Part shown: positions 27,015 through 36,326 of the stretch, piece by piece
Layout: every line of letters starts with the position of its first letter
How positions within the stretch are numbered: the stretch's first letter is position 1
Source of the DNA: Roseomonas sp.
GTDB taxonomy: Bacteria; Pseudomonadota; Alphaproteobacteria; Acetobacterales; Acetobacteraceae
Direction: 5' to 3'
Length of the DNA stretch: 64,000 nt
NCBI GenBank assembly: GCA_020249775.1
Contig: JADCFA010000023.1
Span: 62,001 to 126,000 of the forward strand
Notes under the pieces: model-generated
What the model saw: the letters and a program-made list of their open reading frames with translations, nothing else
Database searches by the model: none
What the model was told of the DNA's origin: nothing
Translations under genes and position numbers: made by a program

Positions 27015-27986
27015 TCAGTCCAGCTTGATGTTTGCCGCCGCCGCCACTTCGCGCCAGCGGGCGAGTTCAACGCGCAGGATTTCAGTAAAGGCTTGCGGTG
27101 TGGCAGGTGATGGGCGGGCGCCTTCGGTTTGCAGCAGCTTTGCCATTTCCGGATCGCCCAAGGCAGCATTGGCTTCCGTATTCAGGCGCGAGAGGATTTC
27201 CGGCGGCAGGCCGCGCGGCGCAAACAGCCCCCACCAGATATCGCTTTCATAATCTATGCCGGTTTCCTTGACCGTGGGACCGGGCGGAGAGCCATCGGGC
27301 GCGCCCGGCGCCGTATAGGCCAAAAGCCTGACGCGGCCTTCACGCACCACGCCTGCCGCGCTTGGCATGGTGGTGATCAGCACGGGGATATGGCCGGCAA
27401 CCAGATCGGTGACGGCGGGTGGCATGCCGCGATAAGGCACGTGGTTCATTTTGATGCCGGCGCGCAGGCAAAAATACTCAGTGACGAAGTGATTGATGCC
27501 GCCCGGGCCCGATGACCCGTAATCAATCGCGCCCGGCCTTTCACGCGCCATGCGCACCAGATCAGCCACGCTACGCGCCGGGAAATCGGGATGCACCAGC
27601 ACAATGAAGGGTGATCGCGCGAGCAAGGCGACAGGCGTGAAACTCTCCAGAACCCCCCAAGGCACACGCTGCGTGATGGAGGTTGTGGCGAAGGAGGAGG
27701 ATGAGACCATGAGCGTATAGCCATCCGCCGGCGCCTGCGCGACCGCGGTGGCACCAATGGCTCCGCCAGCACCGGCGCGGTTTTCGATCACCACCGGTTG
27801 ACCCAGGCGCGCCTGCAAACGTTCAGCCAATGGCCGCGCGACCACATCATTCGACCCGCCGGGCGGAAAGGGCACCACGATTCGCACCGGCCTTGCGGGC
27901 CAGGGCGCCTGGGCCAAGGCGGGCGCGGCCAATGGGCTCGCGGCCGCCAGCAAAAGGGCGCGGCGGCTTGGGGCAGGGGGCATCAT
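27015..27986 (-). CDS. Bug-type substrate-binding protein
   Basis: A 323-residue binding protein with a Tat-like signal (SRRALLLAAASPLAAPALAQ). Landmarks are WPARPVRIVVPFPPGGSND, ENRAGAGGAIGA and HVPYRGMPPAVTDLVAGHI. Start chosen at the first of two ATGs (27986, 27983) behind GGGAGA. It is paired with the CoA-transferase gene. A TctAB permease is absent locally. Confidence 0.9.
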   Translation of the reverse strand: MMPPAPSRRALLLAAASPLAAPALAQAPWPARPVRIVVPFPPGGSNDVVARPLAERLQARLGQPVVIENRAGAGGAIGATAVAQAPADGYTLMVSSSSFATTSITQRVPWGVLESFTPVALLARSPFIVLVHPDFPARSVADLVRMARERPGAIDYGSSGPGGINHFVTEYFCLRAGIKMNHVPYRGMPPAVTDLVAGHIPVLITTMPSAAGVVREGRVRLLAYTAPGAPDGSPPGPTVKETGIDYESDIWWGLFAPRGLPPEILSRLNTEANAALGDPEMAKLLQTEGARPSPATPQAFTEILRVELARWREVAAAANIKLD

Positions 27987-28136
27987 CACATCTCCCGGGC
28001 GGTCATCATGCCAGTCTCGCCTATTGGCGCCTTTCTGCGAAGCGGGGGCACCCCTATTCAGCCGGGGCGGCATTGGCCATCATGCGCGACGCTTCGGCAC
28101 GCTGGCCGGGCGGCGCGTGAAAAGGATTGGGATTTT

Positions 28137-28646
28137 ATGGCCTCTGACAGGCCTTTCAGGGAATGGCCATTGGAACAGCTCGCCGAACATGCGGCGCAGC
28201 ATAAGACGGATCGCGTTCTGCTATCCCAATTGCTGATCGAAACCGAACGTCGCCCTGGCGCGCGCGCCAAGCTGGTGGCGCGCCGGATTGAGAATTACCT
28301 GACCACGGCTTTGACCAAAATTCCTGGCCGCGGCGCCCCGCCCGAGGAAATGCGCCGCTACCTTGCCATTGCCGCCGAGGAAATCGCGGTGCTGCGCAAG
28401 CGCCTGGAGGATGCGGAGGCCGAGCTCAAACATCTCAAGGAAACCCCGGCGGATGGCAGCCAACATGCGCGGGTCTATCTGGCGCCGAATGCGCCGCTTT
28501 GGTTGATTGTGGAGGTGCGCCGCGCCTTTCGCCGGCGCTATCACCCCGATAAGCAGACCGATCCGATTAAACGCCAAAATGCCGAGGAAATCTTCAAACG
28601 CGCCGAAGAAGTTTTCGAAAACCTCCAAGGGCGTGGAGAAGATTGA
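28137..28646 (+). CDS. Protein with a C-terminal J-domain
   Basis: A 169-residue soluble protein. The N-terminal 75 residues are helical and charged, residues 78-103 look like a coiled coil, and the C-terminal 55 residues resemble a DnaJ domain with the HPD tripeptide at 136-138 (RYHPDKQTDP). J-domains stimulate Hsp70/DnaK; here the domain is terminal, not N-terminal as in DnaJ. The last residues (LQGRGED) differ from the decayed copy at 29401-29590, whose frame ends ALKIDVAR; an equivalent sequence is present in the next frame here, so the extreme C-terminus may have arisen by a small frameshift. Divergent from the Bug-type gene. Confidence 0.75.
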   Translation: MASDRPFREWPLEQLAEHAAQHKTDRVLLSQLLIETERRPGARAKLVARRIENYLTTALTKIPGRGAPPEEMRRYLAIAAEEIAVLRKRLEDAEAELKHLKETPADGSQHARVYLAPNAPLWLIVEVRRAFRRRYHPDKQTDPIKRQNAEEIFKRAEEVFENLQGRGED

Positions 28647-28655
28647 AGTCGCGCT
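28467..28655 (+). repeat. Direct repeat, copy 1 (3' end of J-domain gene)
   Basis: Begins exactly at codon 111 and runs past the stop. It matches 29401-29590 at roughly 75% by eye with small indels only near the end. The two copies flank the lipoprotein gene. Confidence 0.8.
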
Positions 28656-28777
28656 CGGATCGCGTAATCGGTTTGGGTCACGCTGTTGAAGGCCCTCTCA
28701 TTTCTCTTGACATGTTGGGAAATCGCCTCGAGCTTTTATGAAGCGATTTCGAAAAAAATCATCCGAGGAGTGTCAAA

Positions 28778-29347
28778 ATGAAAAATTTTTTTGTTGTTTT
28801 CTGCCTTGTCATTTTGTCTGGGTGCACTTCTTTTCGGGAACGTGAAACTGTAGGCGCGATACCAGCGCAACCGCTTGTTGCGATGCGTGTCGTTGTCCTG
28901 GACACCCAAATCACCAACATCGGCCTCGTCACGGCTTCGTATGGACCAATAGGAGACTTTGGTCCAGCAAGGCGCAAGGCCCAATCTGAGGTACCGCTCC
29001 TTCAGCAGCTACTCAGGCAAGGGGTGGATTCCGACTTCAAGGCTGCGTTGTCGAAGTATGTTGATATTGAGCCAAATACCAGATCGAACAATCGAGCTCC
29101 CAGCCTCAGCTTTAATCCCATTGGTGCCATGGTGGAATGCGGTAATTTGAATTTGGTCTGCCAAGCATCTTTGCGAGTAATGGTTACTTTGACAGGAGAG
29201 GGAAGAAGAACTCTGTGGAGTGCCACATATAAGGTCGGCGCCCCAATGAATGGTACGAACGACGCGGAGGTGATGCGCGTTTTCTTTGCCGATGTCTTGT
29301 CGCGTCTTGAGAGCCACAGAATCATCCGCAAGAGGCCTGCTTCCTAA
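28778..29347 (+). CDS. AT-richer lipoprotein of unknown function
   Basis: A 189-residue protein with a classical lipoprotein signal (MKNFFVVFCLVILSGC, Cys16 as the lipid site). The mature part has alternating strands (MRVVVLDTQITNIG, VMVTLTGEGRRTLWSATYKVG) and two further Cys near residues 117 and 124. No family is recognised. Base composition is near half GC, well below its neighbours, with different codon use, so transfer is likely. GAGGAG lies 9 bases before the ATG. A TTGACA at 28707 may be a -35 box, but no convincing -10 is spaced from it. It stands between the two direct-repeat copies. Confidence 0.75.
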   Translation: MKNFFVVFCLVILSGCTSFRERETVGAIPAQPLVAMRVVVLDTQITNIGLVTASYGPIGDFGPARRKAQSEVPLLQQLLRQGVDSDFKAALSKYVDIEPNTRSNNRAPSLSFNPIGAMVECGNLNLVCQASLRVMVTLTGEGRRTLWSATYKVGAPMNGTNDAEVMRVFFADVLSRLESHRIIRKRPAS

Positions 29348-29400
29348 GCATCAGACCGTGATCAATTCCGCGCAAAGCGCCGGCCTATGGTAGCGCCCAA

Positions 29401-29590
29401 GCGCGGGTCTAATTGAGCCCCAATGCGCCGATGTGGCTGATTGTTGAAGCGTGCCGGGCCTTTCGCCGGCGCTACAATCCAGACCGGCAGACCGACCCCG
29501 CGAAGCGCCAGCAGGTCGAGGAAATCTTCAAGCGTGCCTAGGAAGTATTCGATTCCCTTGGGGGCGCGCTGAAGATTGACGTCGCACGCT
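29401..29590 (+). pseudogene. Decayed second copy of the J-domain gene 3' end
   Basis: The translation in the matching frame parallels the intact gene from residue 111, but it has stop codons at 29410 (TAA) and in FKRA-stop-EVF (TAG near 29539), and HPD is changed to NPD. It ends at TGA near 29590, five bases before the bcp stop. No start codon or ribosome site precedes it. This is a remnant, not a working gene. Confidence 0.85.
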
Positions 29591-29595
29591 GAGAA

Positions 29596-30066
29596 TCAGC
29601 CCAATTCCTTCGCCGCCGCCAGCACCTCGGCGGCATGGGCTTCAGGCTTCACCTTGCGCCAAATTTTCACGATCTTGCCATCGGCGCCGACCAGAAAGCT
29701 GGATCGCTCCATGCCCATGTATTTCTTGCCATACATGGATTTTTCCACCCAAACGCCATAGGCCTCAGCCGTTTTATGTTCCGGGTCTGACGCCAGCGGA
29801 AACTCAAGCCCATATTTCTTGGCGAATTTTTCGATCGGCGGCATGGCATCAGGCGAAACGCCAATCACGGTCAGGCCAAGCTTGCCAAGCTGGGGCAGTG
29901 CTTCCTGCACGCCGCAGGCCTGCTTGGTGCAGCCGGGCGTATCGGCCTTGGGATAGAAATAGAGCAGATAAGGCTTGCCCTTGAGGCTGGCTGAGGAAAC
30001 CTCTCGCCCGCCGCTTGCTGCCATTTTAAAGACGGGCGCCTTTTTGCCTTCGGCCAATTCAGTCAT
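29596..30066 (-). CDS. bcp: Thioredoxin-dependent peroxiredoxin (BCP family)
   Basis: A 156-residue peroxiredoxin Q that reduces hydroperoxides. The active site reads PKADTPGCTKQACG with peroxidatic Cys near residue 46 and a second Cys five residues later, the atypical 2-Cys arrangement. PLASDPEHKTAEAYGVW and ERSSFLVGADGKI follow as usual. Its start overlaps the glnE stop by 4 bases. Confidence 0.93.
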   Translation of the reverse strand: MTELAEGKKAPVFKMAASGGREVSSASLKGKPYLLYFYPKADTPGCTKQACGVQEALPQLGKLGLTVIGVSPDAMPPIEKFAKKYGLEFPLASDPEHKTAEAYGVWVEKSMYGKKYMGMERSSFLVGADGKIVKIWRKVKPEAHAAEVLAAAKELG

Positions 30067-33044
30067 TTCCGATCCCCCTGATCCAACCGGCCAAGCCGGG
30101 CTTCGAAAACCTTGCGCACCAAGGCTGCGCTTTCTTCCATCTGTGCGCGCAGGCCCGGAAGGTCAACGGGCGGTATTGCGCAAAGCGGGCCCGCCACGCG
30201 CAACACGGCAGAGGCGGCGGGTTCGGGCAGCGCATCCTCTCGCCAGGGGCCAAGGGTCAAGCGCAGAATGCCGCTGATTCCGCGCCAGAGCCGTTCGGCG
30301 GCGATCAGCCCTTCGGCTTCGCGGCTTTCCAGCGCACCGATTTTCGCCAGATTGGCGATGGCGACGCGGGTGGTGGTGGCCAGTGCTTCCGGGTGGCGCG
30401 GCGCGTGGTGCAATTGCAGCGCCTGGGCGATGAATTCCACCTCCACCAAGCCACCGGGGCTGAGTTTCACATCCCATGGTCCAGCAGCGGGCAATTCGCG
30501 CAGCATGCGCTGGCGCATGGCAAGCGCATCGGCAATGGCGGTCTTGGCCTTTTCCGGGTTGGACAAGGCAGCGCGAATCGCCACCGCAATGCGGCGTGAT
30601 AGCGCAGGCGGCCCCGCCACCACGCGCGCGCGCGTCAGCGCCATGCGTTCCCAGCTCCAGGCATCTTCCGCCTGATAGCGCTGGAAGGCGCCAAGTGAGA
30701 CCGCCACCGGCCCCTTCGATCCCGAAGGCCTGAGGCGCATATCCACCTCATATAACTTGCCCTCGGCGCCGGGCGCGGTGATGGCGCCGACCATTTGATG
30801 CGCGAGCCGCGTGAAATACTGAATGCTGGGCAGGGGGCGGATCGGCGTTGCGCCGCGCTTGGCCTTGGCTTCGCTGGCTTCAGCTTCGGCGGCGTGATCA
30901 TAAACCAGGATCAGATCAAGATCAGAACCGGGCAGCATTTCCCGCCCGCCAAGCTTGCCAAGCGCTACTACCGCAAGCTGCCCGCCCTTCACCACGCCGT
31001 GCCGCGCGGCGAATTCCGCGGTCACATGCGGCAGCAGGGATGAAATCGCGGCATCGGCGAGCGCACTGCGCGCTTCGCCCGCCGCATCGGGGTCTATGGC
31101 GCCTTCAAGCGTCGCGGCGTCAATGTCGAATTTGCCTTCCTGCACCAGGCGTCGTGAAGCCTCCATGGCCTCTTCGAAATAGCGCGCTTCCTTGACCAGC
31201 GCCGGCAAGGCGGAAGCCGCGCTGCCAATGCCGCCGCCTGCCCCCACCAGCAGCCCTTCAAGCGCTGCGGTGTGATGCGCCAAATGATCGGCCAATTGCG
31301 GCGCGGCACCCAGAATGCCGGCAAGCCGTTCCAACATGGCCGGGTTGCGGTGCAAAAGGCTCAAGACCTGCACGCCCGTTGTCAGACGGCCAAACAGCGC
31401 ATCAAGGCGCATCAGCGCCGCATCCGGGTCCCGTTGCTGGGCGAAGGCCGCAAGCAGGCTTGGCATCAGCGCGGTCAGCAATTCCCGCGCGCGTTCACTG
31501 CGAATGGCGCGCGCATGGCCGTGATGCCAGCCGCGCACCGTGGCCGCGATGCTGCCGGGATTGGCGTAACCCATGGCGCGGAGTGTGGCGATGGTGGCGG
31601 GGTCATCCTCCACGCCGGTAAAAACCAGATCGCCCTGCACCGCATCGGCGGCGAGTGTCGGTTCGGCTTCAAACATGCGCCCGTAATGCTGTTCCACGCG
31701 GCGCAGATGATGCGCGAAATCTTCGGCGAAGGCGGTTGTATCCGCATAGCCCAGGAAGGATGCGATGCGCGCAATGCCTTCCTCATCTTCCGGCAAGCGA
31801 TGCGTCTGCCGATCCGCCACCATTTGCAGCCGATGCTCAAGCCGCCGCAGGAAACCATAGGCATCGGCCAAATCAGCAGCGGCGCGGCGTTCGATCTTGC
31901 CCGCGCCGGCAAGGGCCGAAAGCGCGCCAAGCGTGGTTGGGTCGCGCAAGGCAGGATCGCGCCCGCCCCAGATCAATTGCAGCACCTGCGCGGTGAATTC
32001 AATTTCGCGAACGCCGCCCCGGCCCAGTTTCACATCATGCCCGGCCAATTGCACCGTATCATGCGCGCCCTTCGCCCCCTTATGGGCGTGGATTTGCCGC
32101 TTGATGGAATGGATATCGGCAACGGCGGCGAAATCGAGGTATCGGCGCCAGACGAAGGGCCGGATTTCGCGCAGGAAAGCCTCACCCGCCGCGCGATCCG
32201 CCGCCACAGGCCGCGCCTTGATCATGGCAGCGCGTTCCCAATTCTGGCCCATGCTTTCATAATAGGCGATGGCAGCGGGGATGGAGACCGCCAAGGGTGT
32301 CGCGGCGGGATCGGGACGCAGGCGCAAATCGGTGCGGAATACATAGCCATCGGCGGTGCGTTCTTCCATCAGCCGCACCAAATCGCGCGCGATGCGCACA
32401 TAAATCGCCTGGGCGCGATCCGGGTCCTGCACGGCCGCTGGATCGTAAAGCACCATCAGATCCACATCGGATGAGTAATTCAGCTCCCGCGCGCCAAGCT
32501 TGCCCATGCCAAGAATGACCAGGCCCGATTGGCGACCGATGGATTTGGCATCTGTGCGGCTGCCGCCGGTATGGCGTAAATCACCCCGCGCCGCGGCATC
32601 GCGCAGCAAATGGGCGCAGGCGGTGTCAATGCTGAGCTCCGCCAATTCGGATAAAGCGCCGGTGACGCGATCCAGCCCCCATTGCCCGCGAATATCAGCA
32701 AGCCCCGCCACCAGCGCGCCCTGGCGCTTGGCCTGGCGCAGCAGCGCGGCCAAAGCGGGGCGCGGCGTGGCGGGGTCAAGGCGCAGCAGCGGGTCCATGG
32801 CGCGGGCGAAAGCCTCATCGGGGCCGCGTTCGGCCATGAAAAGCAGGGTGGGTGACTCGCGCACCGCCAAATCGGCTAGATAGGGGCTATGACCACCAAG
32901 CGCTTCCAGTATCGCAGCACCTTCCGCGCTTTCGGCAAAGCGTCGTTCTGCTTCCCCCTTATCGGCGAAATGCGCCTGGGCGAGGGCTGCGGCGGACTTG
33001 TCGAATCCGCGGGGCAGGGGGAAAGCTGCTGGGGCAAGGGTCAT
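30063..33044 (-). CDS. glnE: Glutamine synthetase adenylyltransferase/deadenylase
   Basis: A 993-residue bifunctional enzyme that adds or removes AMP on glutamine synthetase. It has two nucleotidyltransferase domains: the first with YSSDVDLMVLYD near residue 205 and the second with LPGSDLDLILVYD near residue 708, with helical linkers and C-terminal regulatory helices. Together with glnD at 52-54.7 kb it belongs to the PII nitrogen cascade. Its start is only 17 bases from the start of the divergent AsmA-like gene. Confidence 0.95.
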   Translation of the reverse strand: MTLAPAAFPLPRGFDKSAAALAQAHFADKGEAERRFAESAEGAAILEALGGHSPYLADLAVRESPTLLFMAERGPDEAFARAMDPLLRLDPATPRPALAALLRQAKRQGALVAGLADIRGQWGLDRVTGALSELAELSIDTACAHLLRDAAARGDLRHTGGSRTDAKSIGRQSGLVILGMGKLGARELNYSSDVDLMVLYDPAAVQDPDRAQAIYVRIARDLVRLMEERTADGYVFRTDLRLRPDPAATPLAVSIPAAIAYYESMGQNWERAAMIKARPVAADRAAGEAFLREIRPFVWRRYLDFAAVADIHSIKRQIHAHKGAKGAHDTVQLAGHDVKLGRGGVREIEFTAQVLQLIWGGRDPALRDPTTLGALSALAGAGKIERRAAADLADAYGFLRRLEHRLQMVADRQTHRLPEDEEGIARIASFLGYADTTAFAEDFAHHLRRVEQHYGRMFEAEPTLAADAVQGDLVFTGVEDDPATIATLRAMGYANPGSIAATVRGWHHGHARAIRSERARELLTALMPSLLAAFAQQRDPDAALMRLDALFGRLTTGVQVLSLLHRNPAMLERLAGILGAAPQLADHLAHHTAALEGLLVGAGGGIGSAASALPALVKEARYFEEAMEASRRLVQEGKFDIDAATLEGAIDPDAAGEARSALADAAISSLLPHVTAEFAARHGVVKGGQLAVVALGKLGGREMLPGSDLDLILVYDHAAEAEASEAKAKRGATPIRPLPSIQYFTRLAHQMVGAITAPGAEGKLYEVDMRLRPSGSKGPVAVSLGAFQRYQAEDAWSWERMALTRARVVAGPPALSRRIAVAIRAALSNPEKAKTAIADALAMRQRMLRELPAAGPWDVKLSPGGLVEVEFIAQALQLHHAPRHPEALATTTRVAIANLAKIGALESREAEGLIAAERLWRGISGILRLTLGPWREDALPEPAASAVLRVAGPLCAIPPVDLPGLRAQMEESAALVRKVFEARLGRLDQGDRK

Positions 33045-33061
33045 GGGGGATTAGGGAAAGA

Positions 33062-36000
33062 GTGAGGCGGGTCGCAGGTCAAGCGGGGTGGGGGTTGAAG
33101 CTGCTGGCCAGGCTTGCCCTGACCCTGTGTCTGGTGCTGGGCCTTGCCTTGGCCGGGCTGGTTTGGCGGCTGGAACAGGGCCCGATCAGCCTGCCCTGGC
33201 TGGCGCACCAGGCAGAGAACGCCGCCAATCAGGCCCTGGCCGGGCAGAGGGTCGTCGTCGCTGAGGCCGCCATTTCCTGGGCTGGTTGGCGAGAGGGCCA
33301 CCGTTCACCGGTTGCGGTGCGCTTCACCGATATCAGGCTGACCGACAAGGATGATGGGCTGATAGCCGCCTTGCCTCAGGTGGATGCCTCGCTTTCCGCG
33401 GGCGCGCTGCTGCGCGGACATATCGCCTTGCGCGCGCTGGAATTGCGCGGCCTGAATTTACGGGCCTACCGCGATGGTGCGGGCGAGCTTTCGCTGGGCC
33501 TTGCGGCCACCGCGCCGACCGCAAGCACCGAGCCGCCGGAAGCGGCGCTTGATGCCCTGGCCGAGATCATCACCGCCTGGCTCGCCCCCCCCAATGAGGA
33601 TACGGCGCTATCGGCCATCAGGCGTATTGCTTTGCTCGATACCAGGCTGGCGCTTTCCGATCAGCGTTCGGGGCGGGTGATGAGCGCGAGCCTTGCCTCC
33701 CTTATTCTGCAACGCCGCGCCGCTGGTGGGTTGGATGTGGCGGGGCGCGCCGTGCTGGAATTGGCCGATCAGCGCATCCCCGTGGATATCACCGCCAATC
33801 TGGAGCGCGCGCTTTGGCGCGGTGAGGCTTCCGTCACTGCGCGCGGGATCCGCCCTGCGGCGCTTGCTGGTGCAAGCGCGGAATTGGCGCCCTTGGCTGC
33901 CTTGGATGCAGAAGCGGAAGTCGGTCTGGTGGCGCGTTTTGCCGGGGCGCCGCGGCCGGATTTGCTGATGGGGCGGCTGCGCACCGGCGCTGGCGTGCTG
34001 CATATCCCAGGGAATGGCGGGGATCTGCCCTTTGCCAGCATGGCGCTGGATGCGACCCTGGCGGAGGATGTGGTGCGCGTGGAACGCTTGACGCTGGCGC
34101 CCTTGCCATCGCCGCGCCCCGGTGCTGCCCCGCCGCCGGTCATCGGTGCGAGTGCGGAAGCCCGTTTGCAGGATGGCGCCTGGCTGACGGAAGCCGAGGT
34201 GAGTTTGCGCGCGATGGATATCGCCGATCTGCCGCATTATTGGCCGCCGAGCGTCGCGCCCAAGCAACGCGAATGGCTGGCGGAAAACCTGACGGCGGGC
34301 GTGTTGCGCGAAGGCCAATGGCGCCTTGCGGCGCGGATCGGCGCGGATGGCAATGGCGCCGAAATAACCCGGCTTTCCGGCTTAGCGCGGGCGGAGGGCG
34401 TCACGGTCCATTGGCTGAGGCCGATTGCGCCCTTTGAGGATTTAGGCGGAGAGGCGCGTTTCTCACTAGATAAGATAGAGATAGCGGCGACCGGGGGCAA
34501 GCAATCCGGCACTGGGATTGTAACAGATGGTGCCACGGTTTCGATCAGTTTCGCGACCGATCCTGAAATTACCCGAATTGAAGCCAGGCTGCGTGGCCCG
34601 CTGGCGGATGCCTGGAGTATTTTGCGCCATCCGCGGCTGAAGATTTTTGAAAAGCGCCCGCCGCCGATCAATGACCCGACCGGTATATTGGATACTGCGA
34701 CGCTCAAGCTGACCTTCCCGCTGATCAAGACTTTGGACATTGAACAAATTGACATTGAGGCCGAGCTTGAGGTGCGGGATTTGCGCATCCCGCGCATTGC
34801 CTTTGACCGTGATTTGGAACGCGGTGTTGCTTCCGTGTCGCTTCGCAATGCCGGGCTGACCGCAACCGGCACCGCTGCGCTTGGCGATATTGAAGCGCGC
34901 ATCCGGCAAGAGACGGATTTCCGCAGCGGCGCGGCCACAGATATTGTCGCGCGCGAAATCATCTCCGCCCGCGCCGATGCCAGGCAATTGGCGGCACTTG
35001 GCCTGGATGGCCGGCCGCTGCTGGAAGGGCCGGTACAGATTGATCTGCGCAATGAAACACGGCGCAATGGGCAAGCGCGGCTTTCAGTGCGGGCCGACTT
35101 GCGCGCCGCCACGCTGAGCCTTGAGCCCTTGGCCTGGGCGAAACCGCCCGGCACGGCGGGCAGTGCTGAGGCCATGGTGCTGATGCAGGGCGGCGCGGTG
35201 ACGCTGATTGAAAGCTTTCGCATCGAGACACCTGATTCCCTCATTCGCGGCCGCGCGAGTGAGGTGCGCCAGAACCTGCCGCAACGTATCGAATTGAACA
35301 ATGTAACCCTGGGCCGGTCGCGCTTTTCCGGTGACGTGCGCCCGCCTGTCACGCGCGCTGGCGGGCAATGGGCGATTACCTTGCGTGGTCCGGTATTGGA
35401 CATGGCGCCGGCCCTTGCCGCGCATACCTCCCCGGACAAGGCCGCTGAGGAAGGCACCGCGACGCGGCTTGAGGCGCGTTTTGATCGCGTGTTGTTGCCG
35501 CATGGTAAGGAGATTCTTGGGCTGGAAGCGCAGCTCCGCGTCAATGCGCTTGGCGTGATGCAGCAGGCCAGCATCAGCGCGCGGTTGCAGGAGCGCGGCG
35601 GCTTTACGCTGAACATTACGCCTGAAGGCCAGCGCCGAGCCTTCAACCTGACCAGCGATAATGGCGGCGAATTGCTGCGCGCCTTTGATGTGCTGAAGAC
35701 CATTCAGGGCGGCAAGCTGAATGTGACAGGCGCCTATGAAAATACACGACCGGGTGCGACGCTAGCTGGGGATGCGGTGCTGGAAGAATTCGCGGTGCGC
35801 GATGCGCCGGGGCTCGGCAAGTTGTTGCAGGCCATGACGCTATATGGGTTGGTGGATGCGCTGAGCGGTCCGGGGCTCAATTTCACCCGCGCCACCATGC
35901 CCTTCGCTCTCAGCCCCGATGCGCTGGTTTTGCAGGATGCGCGCGCCTTTTCATCCTCCCTTGGCTTGACGGCAAAGGGGCGCATTGATCGCGCGCGCGA

Positions 36001-36250
36001 CACCATGGATATGGAGGGCACTATTGTGCCCGCCTATATCTTCAACACGCTGCTTGGGCGTATTCCAATTTTCGGCCGGCTGTTCAGCCCGGAAGAAGGT
36101 GGCGGGTTGTTTGCCGTTTCCTATCGCATGCGCGGGCCGATGAATGACCCGCAGACCAGTATCAATCCCTTGGCGGCGCTCACCCCTGGTTTTCTGCGCG
36201 GCATATTTGGGATTGGGCAGGAACCGGCGGGGCAGGCGCCGCGGCAATAG
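33062..36250 (+). CDS. Large AsmA/YhdP-like membrane-anchored protein
   Basis: About 1062 residues with one N-terminal transmembrane segment (LLARLALTLCLVLGLALAGLVW) and a long beta-rich periplasmic region. A DUF3971-like central part and an AsmA_2-like C-terminal region (ALSPDALVLQDARAFSSSLGLTAKGRIDRARDTM and PIFGRLF) fit the YhdP group, which bridges the envelope and is linked to phospholipid transport. The GTG at 33062 follows AGGGA and gives the membrane segment near the start; the open frame from 32852 would overlap glnE and lacks a site. Confidence 0.82.
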   Translation: MRRVAGQAGWGLKLLARLALTLCLVLGLALAGLVWRLEQGPISLPWLAHQAENAANQALAGQRVVVAEAAISWAGWREGHRSPVAVRFTDIRLTDKDDGLIAALPQVDASLSAGALLRGHIALRALELRGLNLRAYRDGAGELSLGLAATAPTASTEPPEAALDALAEIITAWLAPPNEDTALSAIRRIALLDTRLALSDQRSGRVMSASLASLILQRRAAGGLDVAGRAVLELADQRIPVDITANLERALWRGEASVTARGIRPAALAGASAELAPLAALDAEAEVGLVARFAGAPRPDLLMGRLRTGAGVLHIPGNGGDLPFASMALDATLAEDVVRVERLTLAPLPSPRPGAAPPPVIGASAEARLQDGAWLTEAEVSLRAMDIADLPHYWPPSVAPKQREWLAENLTAGVLREGQWRLAARIGADGNGAEITRLSGLARAEGVTVHWLRPIAPFEDLGGEARFSLDKIEIAATGGKQSGTGIVTDGATVSISFATDPEITRIEARLRGPLADAWSILRHPRLKIFEKRPPPINDPTGILDTATLKLTFPLIKTLDIEQIDIEAELEVRDLRIPRIAFDRDLERGVASVSLRNAGLTATGTAALGDIEARIRQETDFRSGAATDIVAREIISARADARQLAALGLDGRPLLEGPVQIDLRNETRRNGQARLSVRADLRAATLSLEPLAWAKPPGTAGSAEAMVLMQGGAVTLIESFRIETPDSLIRGRASEVRQNLPQRIELNNVTLGRSRFSGDVRPPVTRAGGQWAITLRGPVLDMAPALAAHTSPDKAAEEGTATRLEARFDRVLLPHGKEILGLEAQLRVNALGVMQQASISARLQERGGFTLNITPEGQRRAFNLTSDNGGELLRAFDVLKTIQGGKLNVTGAYENTRPGATLAGDAVLEEFAVRDAPGLGKLLQAMTLYGLVDALSGPGLNFTRATMPFALSPDALVLQDARAFSSSLGLTAKGRIDRARDTMDMEGTIVPAYIFNTLLGRIPIFGRLFSPEEGGGLFAVSYRMRGPMNDPQTSINPLAALTPGFLRGIFGIGQEPAGQAPRQ

Positions 36251-36326
36251 CGCCTATTCGGCAGGGCTGGACCAAAGCGCCTTCTTTGGGGATGCTGCGT
36301 TCAAACAGATGTGAAGGGAGCGCGCG

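Noticed and set aside
28707-28740. TTGACA as a promoter for the lipoprotein gene
   Set aside because: The nearest AT-rich -10 candidate is about 21 bases away, too far for a convincing sigma-70 promoter.
31272-32474. Plus-strand open frame of 400 codons inside glnE
   Set aside because: Antisense shadow of a GC-rich gene with both glnE catalytic motifs; no domain seen.
34237-35703. Minus-strand open frame of 488 codons opposite the AsmA-like gene
   Set aside because: Ser/Arg-rich low-complexity translation with no domain; third-position bias supports the plus strand.
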